NCBI RefSeq assembly: GCF_000337675.1 | Contig: NZ_AOIB01000021.1 | Span: 163,136 to 227,135 of the forward strand | Direction: 5' to 3' | Origin: Natronococcus amylolyticus DSM 10524 | GTDB lineage: Archaea > Halobacteriota > Halobacteria > Halobacteriales > Natrialbaceae | DNA: 64,000 nt | Shown here: one piece after another, positions 17,824 through 27,260 of the stretch | Layout: each line of letters starts with the position of its first letter | Position numbering within the stretch: position 1 is the stretch's first letter | Notes under the pieces: model-generated | What the model was told of the DNA's origin: nothing | Databases searched by the model: none | The model's input: the letters and a program-made list of their open reading frames with translations, nothing else | Program-made: the position numbers and the translations under genes

Positions 17824-19197
17824 TTAGAGGTTCGCGTCGATCCACTCGGCGAACGGTCCGGTGAGGAACTCGACGTAGTCGACGACGCCGAGGTACAGCG
17901 AGATGACGAGCACGATGAGGATCGGAACGCGGATCGCCCAGATCCAGGCCTGCCCGAGGCCGTCAAGGGGACCGATTCCCTTCTCGAGTTCGTCGATCGC
18001 CGCCTTCGGCGCGATCCAGCCGACGAGGATCGTCAGCATCAACGCGCCGAACACCAGCAAGATGGCGTCGGCGAACAGGTCGAGCAGGTCGAGGAAGATC
18101 AGATCGTACGTGACCGGCACTCCGAGCAGGTAGATGACCCCACCCATCCCGACGGCCGCCTGCCACCGTTCGATCCCCTTCTCGTCGATCACGTAGGAGG
18201 TGACGACCTCGAGCAGCGAGATCGCACTCGAGAGCGCGGCGAGCGAGACCGTCGCGAAGAACAGCAGTCCGAGGAACTGGCCGCCGGTGACTTCGGCGAA
18301 CGCCTGGGTCAGCGCGACGAAGATCTCGCCGGCGCCGCCCTCGCCCGGATCGGTCATGTCGCCGGCCCACATGATCGGGAAGACGACGAGTCCGGTGAGG
18401 AACGCGATCCCGGTGTCGAAGCCGATGATCGCGGTTCCGTCGGACGCGAGGTTCCGGTCCTCACCTAGGTAGGAGGCATAGGTGATCATCACACCCATCC
18501 CCAGCGAGAGGGTGAAAAAGGCCTGTCCGGCCGCGGCCGGCAGGAGTTCGGCCCAGTTCTCGGTGATGGCGCCGAAGTCCGGCGAGAGGTAGTAGGCGTA
18601 GCCGCCGCCGGAGCCGGGCAACGTGAACGCCCACACCGCGAGTCCCAGCAACAGGAGGATAATCGCTGGAACCATCACCTTCACCGCGAGTTCGATCCCC
18701 TGTCGAATCCCGAGGGCGACGATACCGACAGTCAGCGCCATGAACACGGTGTGCAGGACGAACGCGTCCAGTCCCGTCGAAAGCGCTCCGAACATGATCT
18801 CGGGGTCGCCCTCGTAGGCGGCGATACGAGCAGCGTAGCTTCCCCGGAAGCCCTCGAGAGTATACCGAATGAACCAGCCGGCGACGACGCTGTAGTACGA
18901 GAGGATGACGAACCCGGTGACGATGAAGATCCCGCCAACGTACGTCCAGATCCCCCCACCGTACTCTTTCAGCGCGCCGACGGGGTTGCGCTTGGTCTTC
19001 CGGCCGACGACGAACTCCGCGAGAATTGCGGGAAACCCAACCAGGGCGATGAACAGGAGGTAGACGAAGAGGAACGCCGCACCACCACCTTCACCCGTGA
19101 CGAACGGAAAGCGCCAGATGTTCCCCAATCCTACCGCGCTCCCAACCGCGGCGAGAATGAACCCTGTCCTCGTGGCCCATGTTTCGCGTTGAACCAT
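17824..19197 (-). CDS. NSS-family sodium-dependent transporter
   Basis: A 457-residue member of the neurotransmitter:sodium symporter (SNF) family. The N-terminal signature TRTGFILAAVGSAVGLGNIW RFPF contains the unwound TM1 region that binds sodium and substrate in LeuT. The later GMGVMITYASYLG segment corresponds to TM6. Eleven to twelve membrane spans can be counted, typical of prokaryotic members. Substrates in this family are amino acids or amines. A TATATATAA element 22-30 bases upstream fixes the ATG at 19197 as a leaderless start. It is next to the LivK receptor on the same strand but separated by about 200 bases, so probably transcribed on its own. Confidence 0.9.
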   Translation of the reverse strand: MVQRETWATRTGFILAAVGSAVGLGNIWRFPFVTGEGGGAAFLFVYLLFIALVGFPAILAEFVVGRKTKRNPVGALKEYGGGIWTYVGGIFIVTGFVILSYYSVVAGWFIRYTLEGFRGSYAARIAAYEGDPEIMFGALSTGLDAFVLHTVFMALTVGIVALGIRQGIELAVKVMVPAIILLLLGLAVWAFTLPGSGGGYAYYLSPDFGAITENWAELLPAAAGQAFFTLSLGMGVMITYASYLGEDRNLASDGTAIIGFDTGIAFLTGLVVFPIMWAGDMTDPGEGGAGEIFVALTQAFAEVTGGQFLGLLFFATVSLAALSSAISLLEVVTSYVIDEKGIERWQAAVGMGGVIYLLGVPVTYDLIFLDLLDLFADAILLVFGALMLTILVGWIAPKAAIDELEKGIGPLDGLGQAWIWAIRVPILIVLVISLYLGVVDYVEFLTGPFAEWIDANL

Positions 19198-19218
19198 ATC
19201 TCCGTGTTTAAAGGCGAC

Positions 19219-19227
19219 TATATATAA
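19219..19227 (-). promoter_or_regulatory. TATA box for the NSS transporter
   Basis: The plus strand TATATATAA at 19219-19227 (minus: TTATATATA) is 22-30 bases before the ATG at 19197, a strong archaeal TATA box. Confidence 0.6.
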
Positions 19228-19347
19228 CTTTTCGTGGTCGTCCTCGCGCGAGGAGTTGACGTTCCCGATAATTGTGGCAGGTTACGGAATTCTTTTCCTG
19301 TTGGTCATCACACAACGGCGTATGCGTCCCACGGCGGTGATCTCGGC

Positions 19348-20898
19348 ATGACGATGGAGGATCGTATCGAGGAACTCGAGGAATTCCGGGAAGAAGCGCG
19401 AATGGGCGGCGGTGAGGACCGAATCGAGAAACAACACGACAAGGGGAAGATGACCGCCCGCGAGCGGATCGACTACTTCCTCGACGAGGACACGTTCACG
19501 GAGTTCGACCAGCTCCGGACCCACCAGACGAGCCAGTTCGGGATGGAAGAAAAGAAGATCCCGGGCGACGGCGTCGTCACGGGGTATGGCGAGGTCAACG
19601 GCCGGACCGTCTTCGTCTTCGCGCACGACTTCACCGTCTTCGGCGGCTCACTGGGCGAAGTCTTCGCCGAAAAGATCTGCAAGGTGATGGACATGGCGAT
19701 GGAGGTCGGCGCCCCCATTGTCGGGCTCAACGACTCCGCCGGTGCGCGCATCCAGGAGGGCGTTAAGAGCCTGGCGGGCTTTACGGAGATCTTCCGGCGC
19801 AACCAGCGCGCGAGCGGTGTCGTTCCCCAGATTTCAGGGATCATGGGCCCCTGTGCGGGCGGCGCGGTCTACTCTCCCTCGATCACCGACTTCATCTTCA
19901 TGGTGAAGGACACGAGCCACATGTACATCACCGGTCCCGGCGTCACCAAGACCGTCACCGGCGAGGACGTCACCCACGAGGAACTCGGGGGAGCGATGAC
20001 CCACGCCGACAAGACTGGTGTCGCCGAGTTCGCCTGCGAGAGCGAGGAGCAGGCGTTGGACGACATGAAGCGGTTGCTCTCCTACCTCCCGCAGAACAAC
20101 GTCGAGGACCCGCCGCGGGTCGAGCCCTGGGACGATCGGGACCGACGCGACGAGGCCCTCAAATCGATCGTCCCCGACAGCCCGCAGAAGCCCTACGATA
20201 TGACCAACGTCATCGACTCGGTGGTCGACGAGGGCTCGTTCTTCGAGGTCGCGGAGAACTTCGCGAAGAACATCGTCGTCGGCTTCGGCCGCCTCGACGG
20301 CCGTTCCGTGGGTCTGGTCGCGAACCAGCCACGGGTCAACGCCGGCACGCTCACCGTCGACGCCTCGATGAAGGGGTCACGGTTCGTCCGCTTCTGTGAC
20401 GCCTTCAACATCCCGATCGTCTCCTTCGTCGACGTTCCCGGCTACATGCCCGGCACCGATCAGGAACACCGCGGGATCATCCGCCACGGCGCCAAGCTAC
20501 TCTATGCCTACTCCGAGGCGTCGGTGCCGCTGCTGACGGTCATCACCCGCAAGGCCTACGGCGGCGCCTACTGTGTGATGGCCTCGAAGAACCTCGGCGC
20601 CGACGTCAACTACGCCTGGCCGACCGCCGAAATCGCCGTCATGGGACCACAGGGCGCGGTCAACATCCTCTACCGCAAGGAGCTCGCCGAGGCCGAGAAC
20701 CCCGACGAGCTCCGGGACGAACTCATCGAGGAGTACCGCGAGGAGTTCGCCAACCCCTATACCGCGACGGACAAGGGCTTCCTCGACGACGTCATCCTCC
20801 CGACCGAGACGCGCCCGCGACTGATCGACGACCTCGAGATGCTCGAGACGAAACGCGAGGACAACCCCGACAAGAAACACGGCAACATCCCGCTCTGA
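19348..20898 (+). CDS. pccB: Acyl-CoA carboxylase beta (carboxyltransferase) subunit
   Basis: A 516-residue carboxyltransferase of the propionyl/acetyl-CoA carboxylase beta family. It transfers CO2 from biotin to the acyl-CoA. Typical motifs include [13 protein letters not shown] and [16 protein letters not shown] for the N-terminal half, and [25 protein letters not shown] with [13 protein letters not shown] for the C-terminal half. The start could be ATG 19348 ([10 protein letters not shown]) or ATG 19354. A small subunit gene follows within 2 bases and the biotin carboxylase subunit lies 1.4 kb downstream. In haloarchaea such enzymes act on propionyl-CoA and sometimes acetyl-CoA, feeding methylmalonyl-CoA metabolism; substrate preference cannot be read here. 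Confidence 0.9.
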   Translation: MTMEDRIEELEEFREEARMGGGEDRIEKQHDKGKMTARERIDYFLDEDTFTEFDQLRTHQTSQFGMEEKKIPGDGVVTGYGEVNGRTVFVFAHDFTVFGGSLGEVFAEKICKVMDMAMEVGAPIVGLNDSAGARIQEGVKSLAGFTEIFRRNQRASGVVPQISGIMGPCAGGAVYSPSITDFIFMVKDTSHMYITGPGVTKTVTGEDVTHEELGGAMTHADKTGVAEFACESEEQALDDMKRLLSYLPQNNVEDPPRVEPWDDRDRRDEALKSIVPDSPQKPYDMTNVIDSVVDEGSFFEVAENFAKNIVVGFGRLDGRSVGLVANQPRVNAGTLTVDASMKGSRFVRFCDAFNIPIVSFVDVPGYMPGTDQEHRGIIRHGAKLLYAYSEASVPLLTVITRKAYGGAYCVMASKNLGADVNYAWPTAEIAVMGPQGAVNILYRKELAEAENPDELRDELIEEYREEFANPYTATDKGFLDDVILPTETRPRLIDDLEMLETKREDNPDKKHGNIPL

Positions 20899-20899
20899 G

Positions 20900-21223
20900 A
20901 TGACCGCACAGCACCAGTCGAACGCCGACTCCGGCACCGACGCCGTCGATCTGCTAGGTGGGCTCCCGGAGGGCGTCGAACTCGAGTTGCCCGACGACGC
21001 CGACAGCGAGGAGGCCGCGGCTATCGTCGCCGCGATCGGCGCCCACCTCCACGACCAGGCGCTCGCCGCCGCGGCCGCCGCGGCCGACGAGGAGGAGACC
21101 TGGCAGGACCGCCGCTGGGCCTTTGCCGGCCGCGTGCGCGCCCAGCAGCAACGCACCGTCCGCGTGCCGCTCGACGCGCCGACCGATCCCTGGTCGGCCG
21201 CCGGACGAACCGACCGGTTCTGA
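20900..21223 (+). CDS. Small third subunit of acyl-CoA carboxylase (PccX-like)
   Basis: A 107-residue acidic protein starting 2 bases after the carboxyltransferase gene. The middle, residues about 38-67, is a helix rich in Glu and Ala ([20 protein letters not shown]), followed by [11 protein letters not shown]. Haloferax propionyl-CoA carboxylase is known to need a small extra subunit encoded next to pccB. The position, length and EEAAAI-AAI / W-RRWAFAGR layout fit that role, and also resemble the epsilon subunits of actinobacterial acyl-CoA carboxylases. Assignment rests on context and pattern rather than a catalytic motif, since such subunits only stabilise the holoenzyme. Confidence 0.72.
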   Translation: MTAQHQSNADSGTDAVDLLGGLPEGVELELPDDADSEEAAAIVAAIGAHLHDQALAAAAAAADEEETWQDRRWAFAGRVRAQQQRTVRVPLDAPTDPWSAAGRTDRF

Positions 21224-21422
21224 GCGGGGCTCGAGCCGTCGACCTCTCGTTTTTCACGCGCTCGCTTCGAAGCGGTAGGGAGTGAAATTTCGTCCCCTCG
21301 ACGGTAGAACTATACTCCCGACTCGAGAACCGTCCGACAGCGAAGATGTCAGCAGTACGAACACACGGCGGGGAGCGAATCGGATCGATGCAACGAGGCG
21401 ACCCAAACCGGGTCGGCGTCGA

Positions 21423-22181
21423 ATGAGGGGACGGCTCGCGCTGTTCGCGGTCGTGCTCGTCGTGCTGACCGCGGGCTGTGGCGGACTCGTCGGCGACGAC
21501 GGCGATGACGACGAGGAGGGCGGCGACCGCGAGCTGGCACCCGGGCTTGCCGAGTCGGGCGTAACGGACTCCAACCTGCTGGTCAACGAACACCGCAGCC
21601 AGCTCGAGGACCGGCCCTTCCGGACGGAACTCGAGCGAACGGTCGTCGACGACGGGACGACCATCGGAGCAGAACACGTCTCACAGGCCGTCGCAGCCGG
21701 TGGCGCGCCGGCCCGCGAGCGCACGGTGCTGGAGGACGACACCGGGACGGTCGAGTACGACCAGTGGATCCAGCCCGAGACGCCGCTCGTGCGACACAAC
21801 GAGTCCGGCTCGGTCGCCTACGGCGTCGGCGGTCACCAGTCGGTCGGTCCGTCGCCGCCGATCCCGCTGGACGACGCCTACGACGCCGTCGACTCGGTCG
21901 CGGTCGAGGAGGACTCGAGCGAGCGGTACGTCCTCGAGGGAACCACCGAAGATCTCGGGAGCTACGAATCGGTGGCGTTCACGCTCGTCCTCGCCGAGGA
22001 GGGTTATCTCGAGGCGTACGCACTCGAGGGTATCCTGCCGGACGACGAGGAGTCCGTCCTCGCGACGGATCGGACGACCGTCGAGGAGGAGTTCTTCCTA
22101 GAGCCGACCGAGACCGGACCCGAGGAGCCGGCGTGGCTCGAGGAGGCCCGCGAGGAGATCGCCGCCGAACACGACGACTGA
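21423..22181 (+). CDS. Predicted secreted lipoprotein of unknown function
   Basis: A 252-residue protein with a hydrophobic signal peptide and lipobox (residues 8-19, LTAGC with Cys19), then an Asp/Glu-rich tether, GDDGDDDEEGG. No twin Arg is present at the start, so export is probably by Sec. The mature domain resembles the many haloarchaeal lipoproteins with a beta-rich fold seen between enzyme genes, but I recognise no catalytic motif. The start at 21423 places the signal sequence correctly; the upstream extension from 21282 is Arg-rich and not protein-like. It sits between the carboxylase subunits, which looks incidental. Confidence 0.75.
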   Translation: MRGRLALFAVVLVVLTAGCGGLVGDDGDDDEEGGDRELAPGLAESGVTDSNLLVNEHRSQLEDRPFRTELERTVVDDGTTIGAEHVSQAVAAGGAPARERTVLEDDTGTVEYDQWIQPETPLVRHNESGSVAYGVGGHQSVGPSPPIPLDDAYDAVDSVAVEEDSSERYVLEGTTEDLGSYESVAFTLVLAEEGYLEAYALEGILPDDEESVLATDRTTVEEEFFLEPTETGPEEPAWLEEAREEIAAEHDD

Positions 22182-22290
22182 CGGCGCGTGCGGCCGCTTC
22201 GGTCGAAAGTTGTCAACTGGAAGGAGTTCATCGGTTGACCGATTCGTTGCGAAAAAGTAAGGTAGGCGCCCCGTGACGGTTCTGACAGAA

Positions 22291-24120
22291 ATGTTCAGGA
22301 AGGTTCTCGTTGCGAACCGCGGGGAGATCGCCGTTCGGGTGATGCGGGCCTGCGAGGAGTTGAACGTCGGAACCGTCGCGGTCTACTCGGAGGCCGACAA
22401 GGACTCGGGACACGTCCGCTACGCCGACGAGGCGTACAACGTCGGCCCGGCCCGCGCGGCCGACTCCTACCTCGATCACGAGGCCGTCATCGAGGCTGCG
22501 CGCAAGGCCGATGCCGACGCGATCCACCCGGGGTACGGCTTCCTCGCGGAGAACGCCGAGTTCGCCGCGAAAGTCGAGGACGCCGACGGGATCACCTGGG
22601 TCGGCCCCTCGAGTTCGGCGATGGAGTCGCTGGGTGAGAAGACCAAGGCCCGGAAGATCATGAGCAAGGCCGACGTCCCGATCGTTCCCGGCACCACGGA
22701 TCCCGTCACCGACCCCGAGGAGGTCAAAGCGTTCGGCGAGAAGCACGGCTACCCGATCGCCATCAAGGCCGAGGGTGGCGGTGGCGGCCGCGGGATGAAG
22801 GTCGTCTGGGACGAAAGCGAGGTCGAGGAGCAACTCGAGAGCGCGAAACGGGAGGGCGAGGCGTACTTCGACAACGACTCCGTGTATCTGGAGCGCTACC
22901 TCGAGAACCCGCGTCACATCGAGGTCCAGATCCTCGCCGACGGCGAGGGTAACGTCCGCCACCTGGGCGAGCGGGACTGCTCGCTCCAGCGCCGCCACCA
23001 GAAGGTCATCGAGGAAGGACCGTCCGCGGCGCTGACCGACGAGCTCCGCGAGCGGATCGGCGAGGCCGCCCGTCGCGGGGTTGCCGCGGCCGACTACACC
23101 AACGCCGGCACCGTCGAGTTCCTCGTCGAGGAGGACCTCGGCCGGGACGGCCTGCTGGGGCCGGACACCAACTTCTACTTCCTCGAGGTCAACACCCGGA
23201 TCCAGGTCGAACACACCGTCACCGAGGAGATCACGGGCATCGACATCGTCAAACGCCAGATCAGGATCGCCGCGGGCGAGGCGGTCGATTTCGCCCAGGA
23301 CGACGTCGATATCGACGGCCACGCCATCGAGTTCCGGATCAACGCCGAGAACGCCGCGAAGGATTTCGCGCCCGCGACGGGCGGCGAGCTGACGACCTAC
23401 GACCCGCCGGGCGGGATCGGTGTTCGGATGGACGACGCGCTCAAGCAGGGCGACAAGCTCGTGACCGACTACGACTCGATGATCGCGAAGCTGGTCGTCT
23501 GGGGTGCCGACCGCGAGGAGTGTCTCGAGCGCTCGCTGCGGGCCCTGCGGGAGTACGAGATCGAGGGAATCCCGACGATCATCCCGTTCCACCGGCTGAT
23601 GCTCTCCGACGAGCGGTTCGTCGAGAGCACCCACACGACGAAGTATCTCGACGAGGAGCTCGACGAGAGCCGGATCGAGGAGGCTCAGGCCCAGTGGGGC
23701 TCCGAGAGCGCCGACGCGGGCGACGACGAGGAGGCCGTCGAGCGCGAGTTCACCGTCGAGGTCAACGGGAAGCGGTTCGAGGTCAACCTCGAGGAACACG
23801 GCGCGCCGGCGATCCCGGCGGGTAACGGCGGCGCCCAGTCTCAGGCCGGCGGGCCGCCCGAGCCGGCCGGCGGTTCCAGCGAGGCCGAGACCGAGATCGA
23901 CGGCGACGGCGAGACCGTCGATGCCGAGATGCAGGGGACGATCCTCGGCGTCGAGGTCGAGGTCGGCGACGAGGTCGAAGCCGACGACGTGCTGGTCGTC
24001 CTCGAGGCGATGAAGATGGAAAACGACATCGTCGCCTCCCGCGGCGGCACCGTCTCCCAGATCGCCGTCGAGGAGGGCGAGAGCGTCGACATGGGCGACA
24101 CGCTGGTCGTCCTCGAGTAG
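22291..24120 (+). CDS. pccA: Biotin carboxylase/BCCP subunit of acyl-CoA carboxylase
   Basis: A 609-residue fusion of biotin carboxylase and biotin carboxyl carrier protein. The start [18 protein letters not shown] at 22291 is the universal family opening. The ATP-grasp glycine loop GGGGGRGMK is present, as are [15 protein letters not shown] and the biotinylation site AMKM with Lys575 near the C-terminus. A flexible Gly/Ala/Pro linker (residues about 510-545) separates the two domains. It uses ATP and bicarbonate to carboxylate its own biotin, which is then used by the beta subunit encoded upstream. All carboxylase genes are on the same strand, with a lipoprotein gene between them. Confidence 0.92.
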   Translation: MFRKVLVANRGEIAVRVMRACEELNVGTVAVYSEADKDSGHVRYADEAYNVGPARAADSYLDHEAVIEAARKADADAIHPGYGFLAENAEFAAKVEDADGITWVGPSSSAMESLGEKTKARKIMSKADVPIVPGTTDPVTDPEEVKAFGEKHGYPIAIKAEGGGGGRGMKVVWDESEVEEQLESAKREGEAYFDNDSVYLERYLENPRHIEVQILADGEGNVRHLGERDCSLQRRHQKVIEEGPSAALTDELRERIGEAARRGVAAADYTNAGTVEFLVEEDLGRDGLLGPDTNFYFLEVNTRIQVEHTVTEEITGIDIVKRQIRIAAGEAVDFAQDDVDIDGHAIEFRINAENAAKDFAPATGGELTTYDPPGGIGVRMDDALKQGDKLVTDYDSMIAKLVVWGADREECLERSLRALREYEIEGIPTIIPFHRLMLSDERFVESTHTTKYLDEELDESRIEEAQAQWGSESADAGDDEEAVEREFTVEVNGKRFEVNLEEHGAPAIPAGNGGAQSQAGGPPEPAGGSSEAETEIDGDGETVDAEMQGTILGVEVEVGDEVEADDVLVVLEAMKMENDIVASRGGTVSQIAVEEGESVDMGDTLVVLE

Positions 24121-24202
24121 TCGTACTGCCCGCCCGCTCGCCCCCTTGCGAAACCATCGCAATATATACTGCCGCGAACGAATAGCGAAATAGAGTATAC
24201 GA

Positions 24203-24871
24203 ATGACCGCCCTCCGTTCGACTGCTTCGACGCTGTACGTGGTTCGAAGCGAGGTCGATCCCGACTGCGAGTACCACTGCGATGCGCTGGCATCGCGGTT
24301 TCCCGACGCCACCGAGATCGACTTCGTCGCGGGCGAGCGGCCCCCGCTCGAGGACGCCGACGGCGTCGTGTTGACGGGGAGCACGGCGGCCGTCTACGAG
24401 GCCGACCGCCGGCCGTGGATCGCCGACCAGGAGGCGCTGGTCCGCGAACTCGTCGATCGAAAGATCCCGACGCTTGGAGTCTGTTTCGGCCACCAGGTAG
24501 CCAACGCGGCGCTTGGCGGGACCGTCGAGAACGTCGGCACGACCGCGACGCTCGTCGAGGCCGACCTCGCCGACGATCCGCTGTTCGAGGGCGTCGCCCC
24601 CGTCGTCCCCGCGGTTCACGGCGACGCCGTCACCGAGCCGGGCGAGGAAATGGATGTGATCGTCGCGGCCGACCACGCCCCCGTGTTCGGCACGCGCCAC
24701 CGGTCGGCCCCGCTGTGGACCGTCCAGTTTCACCCCGAGATCACCGCCGCCGTCCGCGACCGCCTCGTCGAGGACTTCGGCTGGGAGTCGAAGCCGTTTT
24801 CGTTCGACGACGTCTCGGCCGACCGCGTCTTCGAGAACTTCCGGACGCTCGTCGACGAGCGACGGGAGTGA
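24203..24871 (+). CDS. Class I glutamine amidotransferase-like protein
   Basis: A 222-residue protein with the class I GATase triad: the nucleophile elbow GVCFGHQ with Cys94, and the VQFHPE motif with His177 and Glu179. It stands alone, with no synthase domain. Such stand-alone proteins are often annotated as GMP synthase-like glutaminases, or act as gamma-glutamyl hydrolases (PuuD-like). A TATATA at 24163-24168 lies 35-40 bases before the ATG. Neighbouring genes (biotin carboxylase upstream, an esterase downstream on the other strand) do not reveal a partner. The activity class is sound; the acceptor is unknown. Confidence 0.82.
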   Translation: MTALRSTASTLYVVRSEVDPDCEYHCDALASRFPDATEIDFVAGERPPLEDADGVVLTGSTAAVYEADRRPWIADQEALVRELVDRKIPTLGVCFGHQVANAALGGTVENVGTTATLVEADLADDPLFEGVAPVVPAVHGDAVTEPGEEMDVIVAADHAPVFGTRHRSAPLWTVQFHPEITAAVRDRLVEDFGWESKPFSFDDVSADRVFENFRTLVDERRE

Positions 24872-24885
24872 CCGGGAGGCTGCGG

Positions 24886-25845
24886 TCAGGAATCGAGATT
24901 CAGCAATGAGCCGACAGCGTCGGCCACGTCGTCCATGGTGGCGTCGGCGCGATCGACCTCACCGGTGAGACTCAGGTACCCGTGAGCGAGCGACGGGGAG
25001 TGACAGTGATGCGTCTCGACGCCGTCGGATCGCAGTCGGTCGGCGTAGGCGGCTCCCTCCGAACGAAGCACGTCGTGGCCGGCCGTCGCGACCACCGCGG
25101 GTGGACAGCCCGCGAGCGAGTCGGCCCACAGCGGGGCCGCGAGCGGGTCCTCGGCGTCGGCCGGCTTCGCGAGGTACTGTTCCCAGAACCACGCCACGTC
25201 CGCACGGAAGAGCAACGGTGCGTCCGCGTGCTCGCGGTACGACGATCGCTCGAGGTCGGGATCGAGCATCGGGTAACAGAGCAGCTGTACGGCGAGGGAC
25301 ACGTTCCGCTCGCGAGCCCGGAGCGCGAGCGCGGCGGCGAGCCCGCCCCCGGCGCTGGTTCCGGCGACGCCGATCCGATCGGGGTCGACGCCGATCCGGT
25401 CGGCCTCGTCCCGGGTCCACTCGAGTGCGGCCCAGGCGTCCTCGAGGGCGGCCGGGAACGGGTGTTCGGGCGCCAGCCGGTAGTCGACCGAGACCACGAC
25501 CGCGCCGATCCGCGCCGCGAACTCCCGGCAGAGGTCGTCGGCCGAATCGAGCGTGCCGAGGACCCAGCCGCCGCCGTGACAGAAGACCAGCGCCGGGGGT
25601 GGATTCCGCTCGGTCTGTAGACCGGGGCGATAGATCCGTATCGGCACGTCGCCGTCGGGTCCCTCGAGACGATGGTTCCGAACCCGCTCGAGCCTCGGTC
25701 CGTCCCCTGCAGCGAAGACCTCGTCCTCGAGGCGTCGCGCCTCGGAGACGGACAGCTCGTGCCACGCGGGGAGGTCGGCCACTCGGCCGCTTTGGAGCAG
25801 CTCCGCGAGCTGGGGGTCGAGTTCCGCGGTCGCCTCGTCGTCCAT
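24886..25845 (-). CDS. Alpha/beta hydrolase, HSL-type esterase
   Basis: A 319-residue esterase of the hormone-sensitive-lipase family. The oxyanion-hole motif HGGGW starts at His90, and the nucleophile motif GTSAGG carries Ser164. An Asp in the ATAGHDVLRSEG segment and the His in AHGYLSL complete the triad. The DYRLAPEHPFPAALED segment is diagnostic of the family. No signal peptide is present, so it acts in the cytoplasm on short or medium acyl esters. It is divergent from kynureninase with about 120 bases between starts. This raises the possibility that it is an arylformamidase-like enzyme of tryptophan breakdown, but the motifs do not distinguish that. Confidence 0.85.
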   Translation of the reverse strand: MDDEATAELDPQLAELLQSGRVADLPAWHELSVSEARRLEDEVFAAGDGPRLERVRNHRLEGPDGDVPIRIYRPGLQTERNPPPALVFCHGGGWVLGTLDSADDLCREFAARIGAVVVSVDYRLAPEHPFPAALEDAWAALEWTRDEADRIGVDPDRIGVAGTSAGGGLAAALALRARERNVSLAVQLLCYPMLDPDLERSSYREHADAPLLFRADVAWFWEQYLAKPADAEDPLAAPLWADSLAGCPPAVVATAGHDVLRSEGAAYADRLRSDGVETHHCHSPSLAHGYLSLTGEVDRADATMDDVADAVGSLLNLDS

Positions 25846-25964
25846 ACGCCGACTGAGTCCCGGAGGATAGTAGCGGTACCGTCGAGCCGTCGGATCGTGC
25901 GGTCACGACCGCGACAGCGGCGCGGTGCCGAAACCTTCCAGTGGGCACTCCCCAACTGTCCGGC

Positions 25965-27260
25965 ATGGACCCCGGCTTCGACCCGGATCGATCCGACGAC
26001 GTAGCCGACCCCCGTGAACGGGACGCGAGCGACCCCCTGGCCGAGTTCCGGCAGCGGTTCGACGTTCCCGGCGAACTCTACCTGGACGGCAACTCGCTCG
26101 GCCCGGTTTCGGACGCCGCCGAGCGATCGCTCGAGCGCGCGCTCGAGGAGTGGCGCGAACTCGGCATCGAGGCGTGGACCGATGCCGACCGACCCTGGTT
26201 CCGGTACGGCGAATCCCTCGGCGACGAGCTCGCGGGGCTGGTCGGCGCCGACGGGGAGGAGGTCGTCGTCGCCAACTCGACGACGGTCAACATCCACACG
26301 CTCGTCGGCACCTTCCTGGACGCGCGGGACGACCGCCCGCCCGGAATCCTGGTCAACGAGCTCGATTTCCCGACCGACCACTACGCGATCCGGTCCCAAC
26401 TGCGCCAGCGCGGGCACGATCCGGACGAGCACCTCCACGTCGTCGAGAGCCGGGACGGCCGAACGATCGCGGAGGACGACGTCGTCGCGGCCTTAGAGGA
26501 CCGCGAGGTCGACATCGTGTTCATGCCGTCGGTGCTCTACCGGAGCGGGCAGCTGCTCGATGTCGAACGCATCACCGAGGCGGCCCACGAACACGACGCG
26601 CTCGCGGGCTTCGATCTCGCACACTCGGTCGGCGTCGTTCCCCACGAGCTCTCCGCCCACGGCGTCGACTTCGCCGTCTGGTGTAGCTACAAGTACCTCA
26701 ACGCCGGCCCGGGAGCGATCGCCGGGCTCTACGTCGACGACCGTCACTTCGGCGAGACGCCGGGACTCGCAGGCTGGTGGGGCCACGAGAAGGAGACGCA
26801 GTTCGAGCTCCGCGAGCGGTTCACGCCTGCGGAATCGGCGGGCGCCTGGCAGATCGGCACGGTTCCGGTGCTCGCCGCCGCACCGCTTGCCGGCTCGCTC
26901 GAGATCGTCCGCGAGGCCGGCATCGATCGGATTCGGAAGAAGTCCCTCGAGCTGACCGCGACGCTCATCCGACTCGTCGACGAGAGGCTCGCCGAGTACG
27001 GCTGTACGGTCGGGACGCCGCGGGCGTCGGAGGATCGAGGCGGCCACGTGGCGATCGAACACCCCGAGGCCGAACGAGTGAGCGAGGCGTTGCGCAAGCG
27101 CGGCGTCGTCGTCGACTTCCGCCCGCCGAACGTGATCCGTGTCTGTCCGGCACCGCTGTACACCGGCTTCGTCGACGTCCACGAGTTCGTGGCCCAGCTC
27201 CGGGACGTCCTCGAGACCGGCGCCTACGAGGACGTCGATCCCGCCGGGAGCGTGAGCTAG
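25965..27260 (+). CDS. kynU: Kynureninase
   Basis: A 431-residue PLP enzyme of the kynureninase family, which cleaves kynurenine to anthranilate and alanine. Family features are YLDGNSLGPVS near the start, the PLP-Lys motif WCSYKYLNAGPG with Lys243, and the conserved GWWGHE segment just after it. The late FRPPNVIRVCPAPLYT region is also typical. The start MDPGFDPDRS at 25965 gives the usual length, and the frame extends only 8 codons upstream. Its stop overlaps the stop of the convergent gene by 4 bases (CTAG at 27257-27260). No tryptophan dioxygenase gene is nearby, although the divergent esterase could supply kynurenine from N-formylkynurenine. Confidence 0.9.
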   Translation: MDPGFDPDRSDDVADPRERDASDPLAEFRQRFDVPGELYLDGNSLGPVSDAAERSLERALEEWRELGIEAWTDADRPWFRYGESLGDELAGLVGADGEEVVVANSTTVNIHTLVGTFLDARDDRPPGILVNELDFPTDHYAIRSQLRQRGHDPDEHLHVVESRDGRTIAEDDVVAALEDREVDIVFMPSVLYRSGQLLDVERITEAAHEHDALAGFDLAHSVGVVPHELSAHGVDFAVWCSYKYLNAGPGAIAGLYVDDRHFGETPGLAGWWGHEKETQFELRERFTPAESAGAWQIGTVPVLAAAPLAGSLEIVREAGIDRIRKKSLELTATLIRLVDERLAEYGCTVGTPRASEDRGGHVAIEHPEAERVSEALRKRGVVVDFRPPNVIRVCPAPLYTGFVDVHEFVAQLRDVLETGAYEDVDPAGSVS

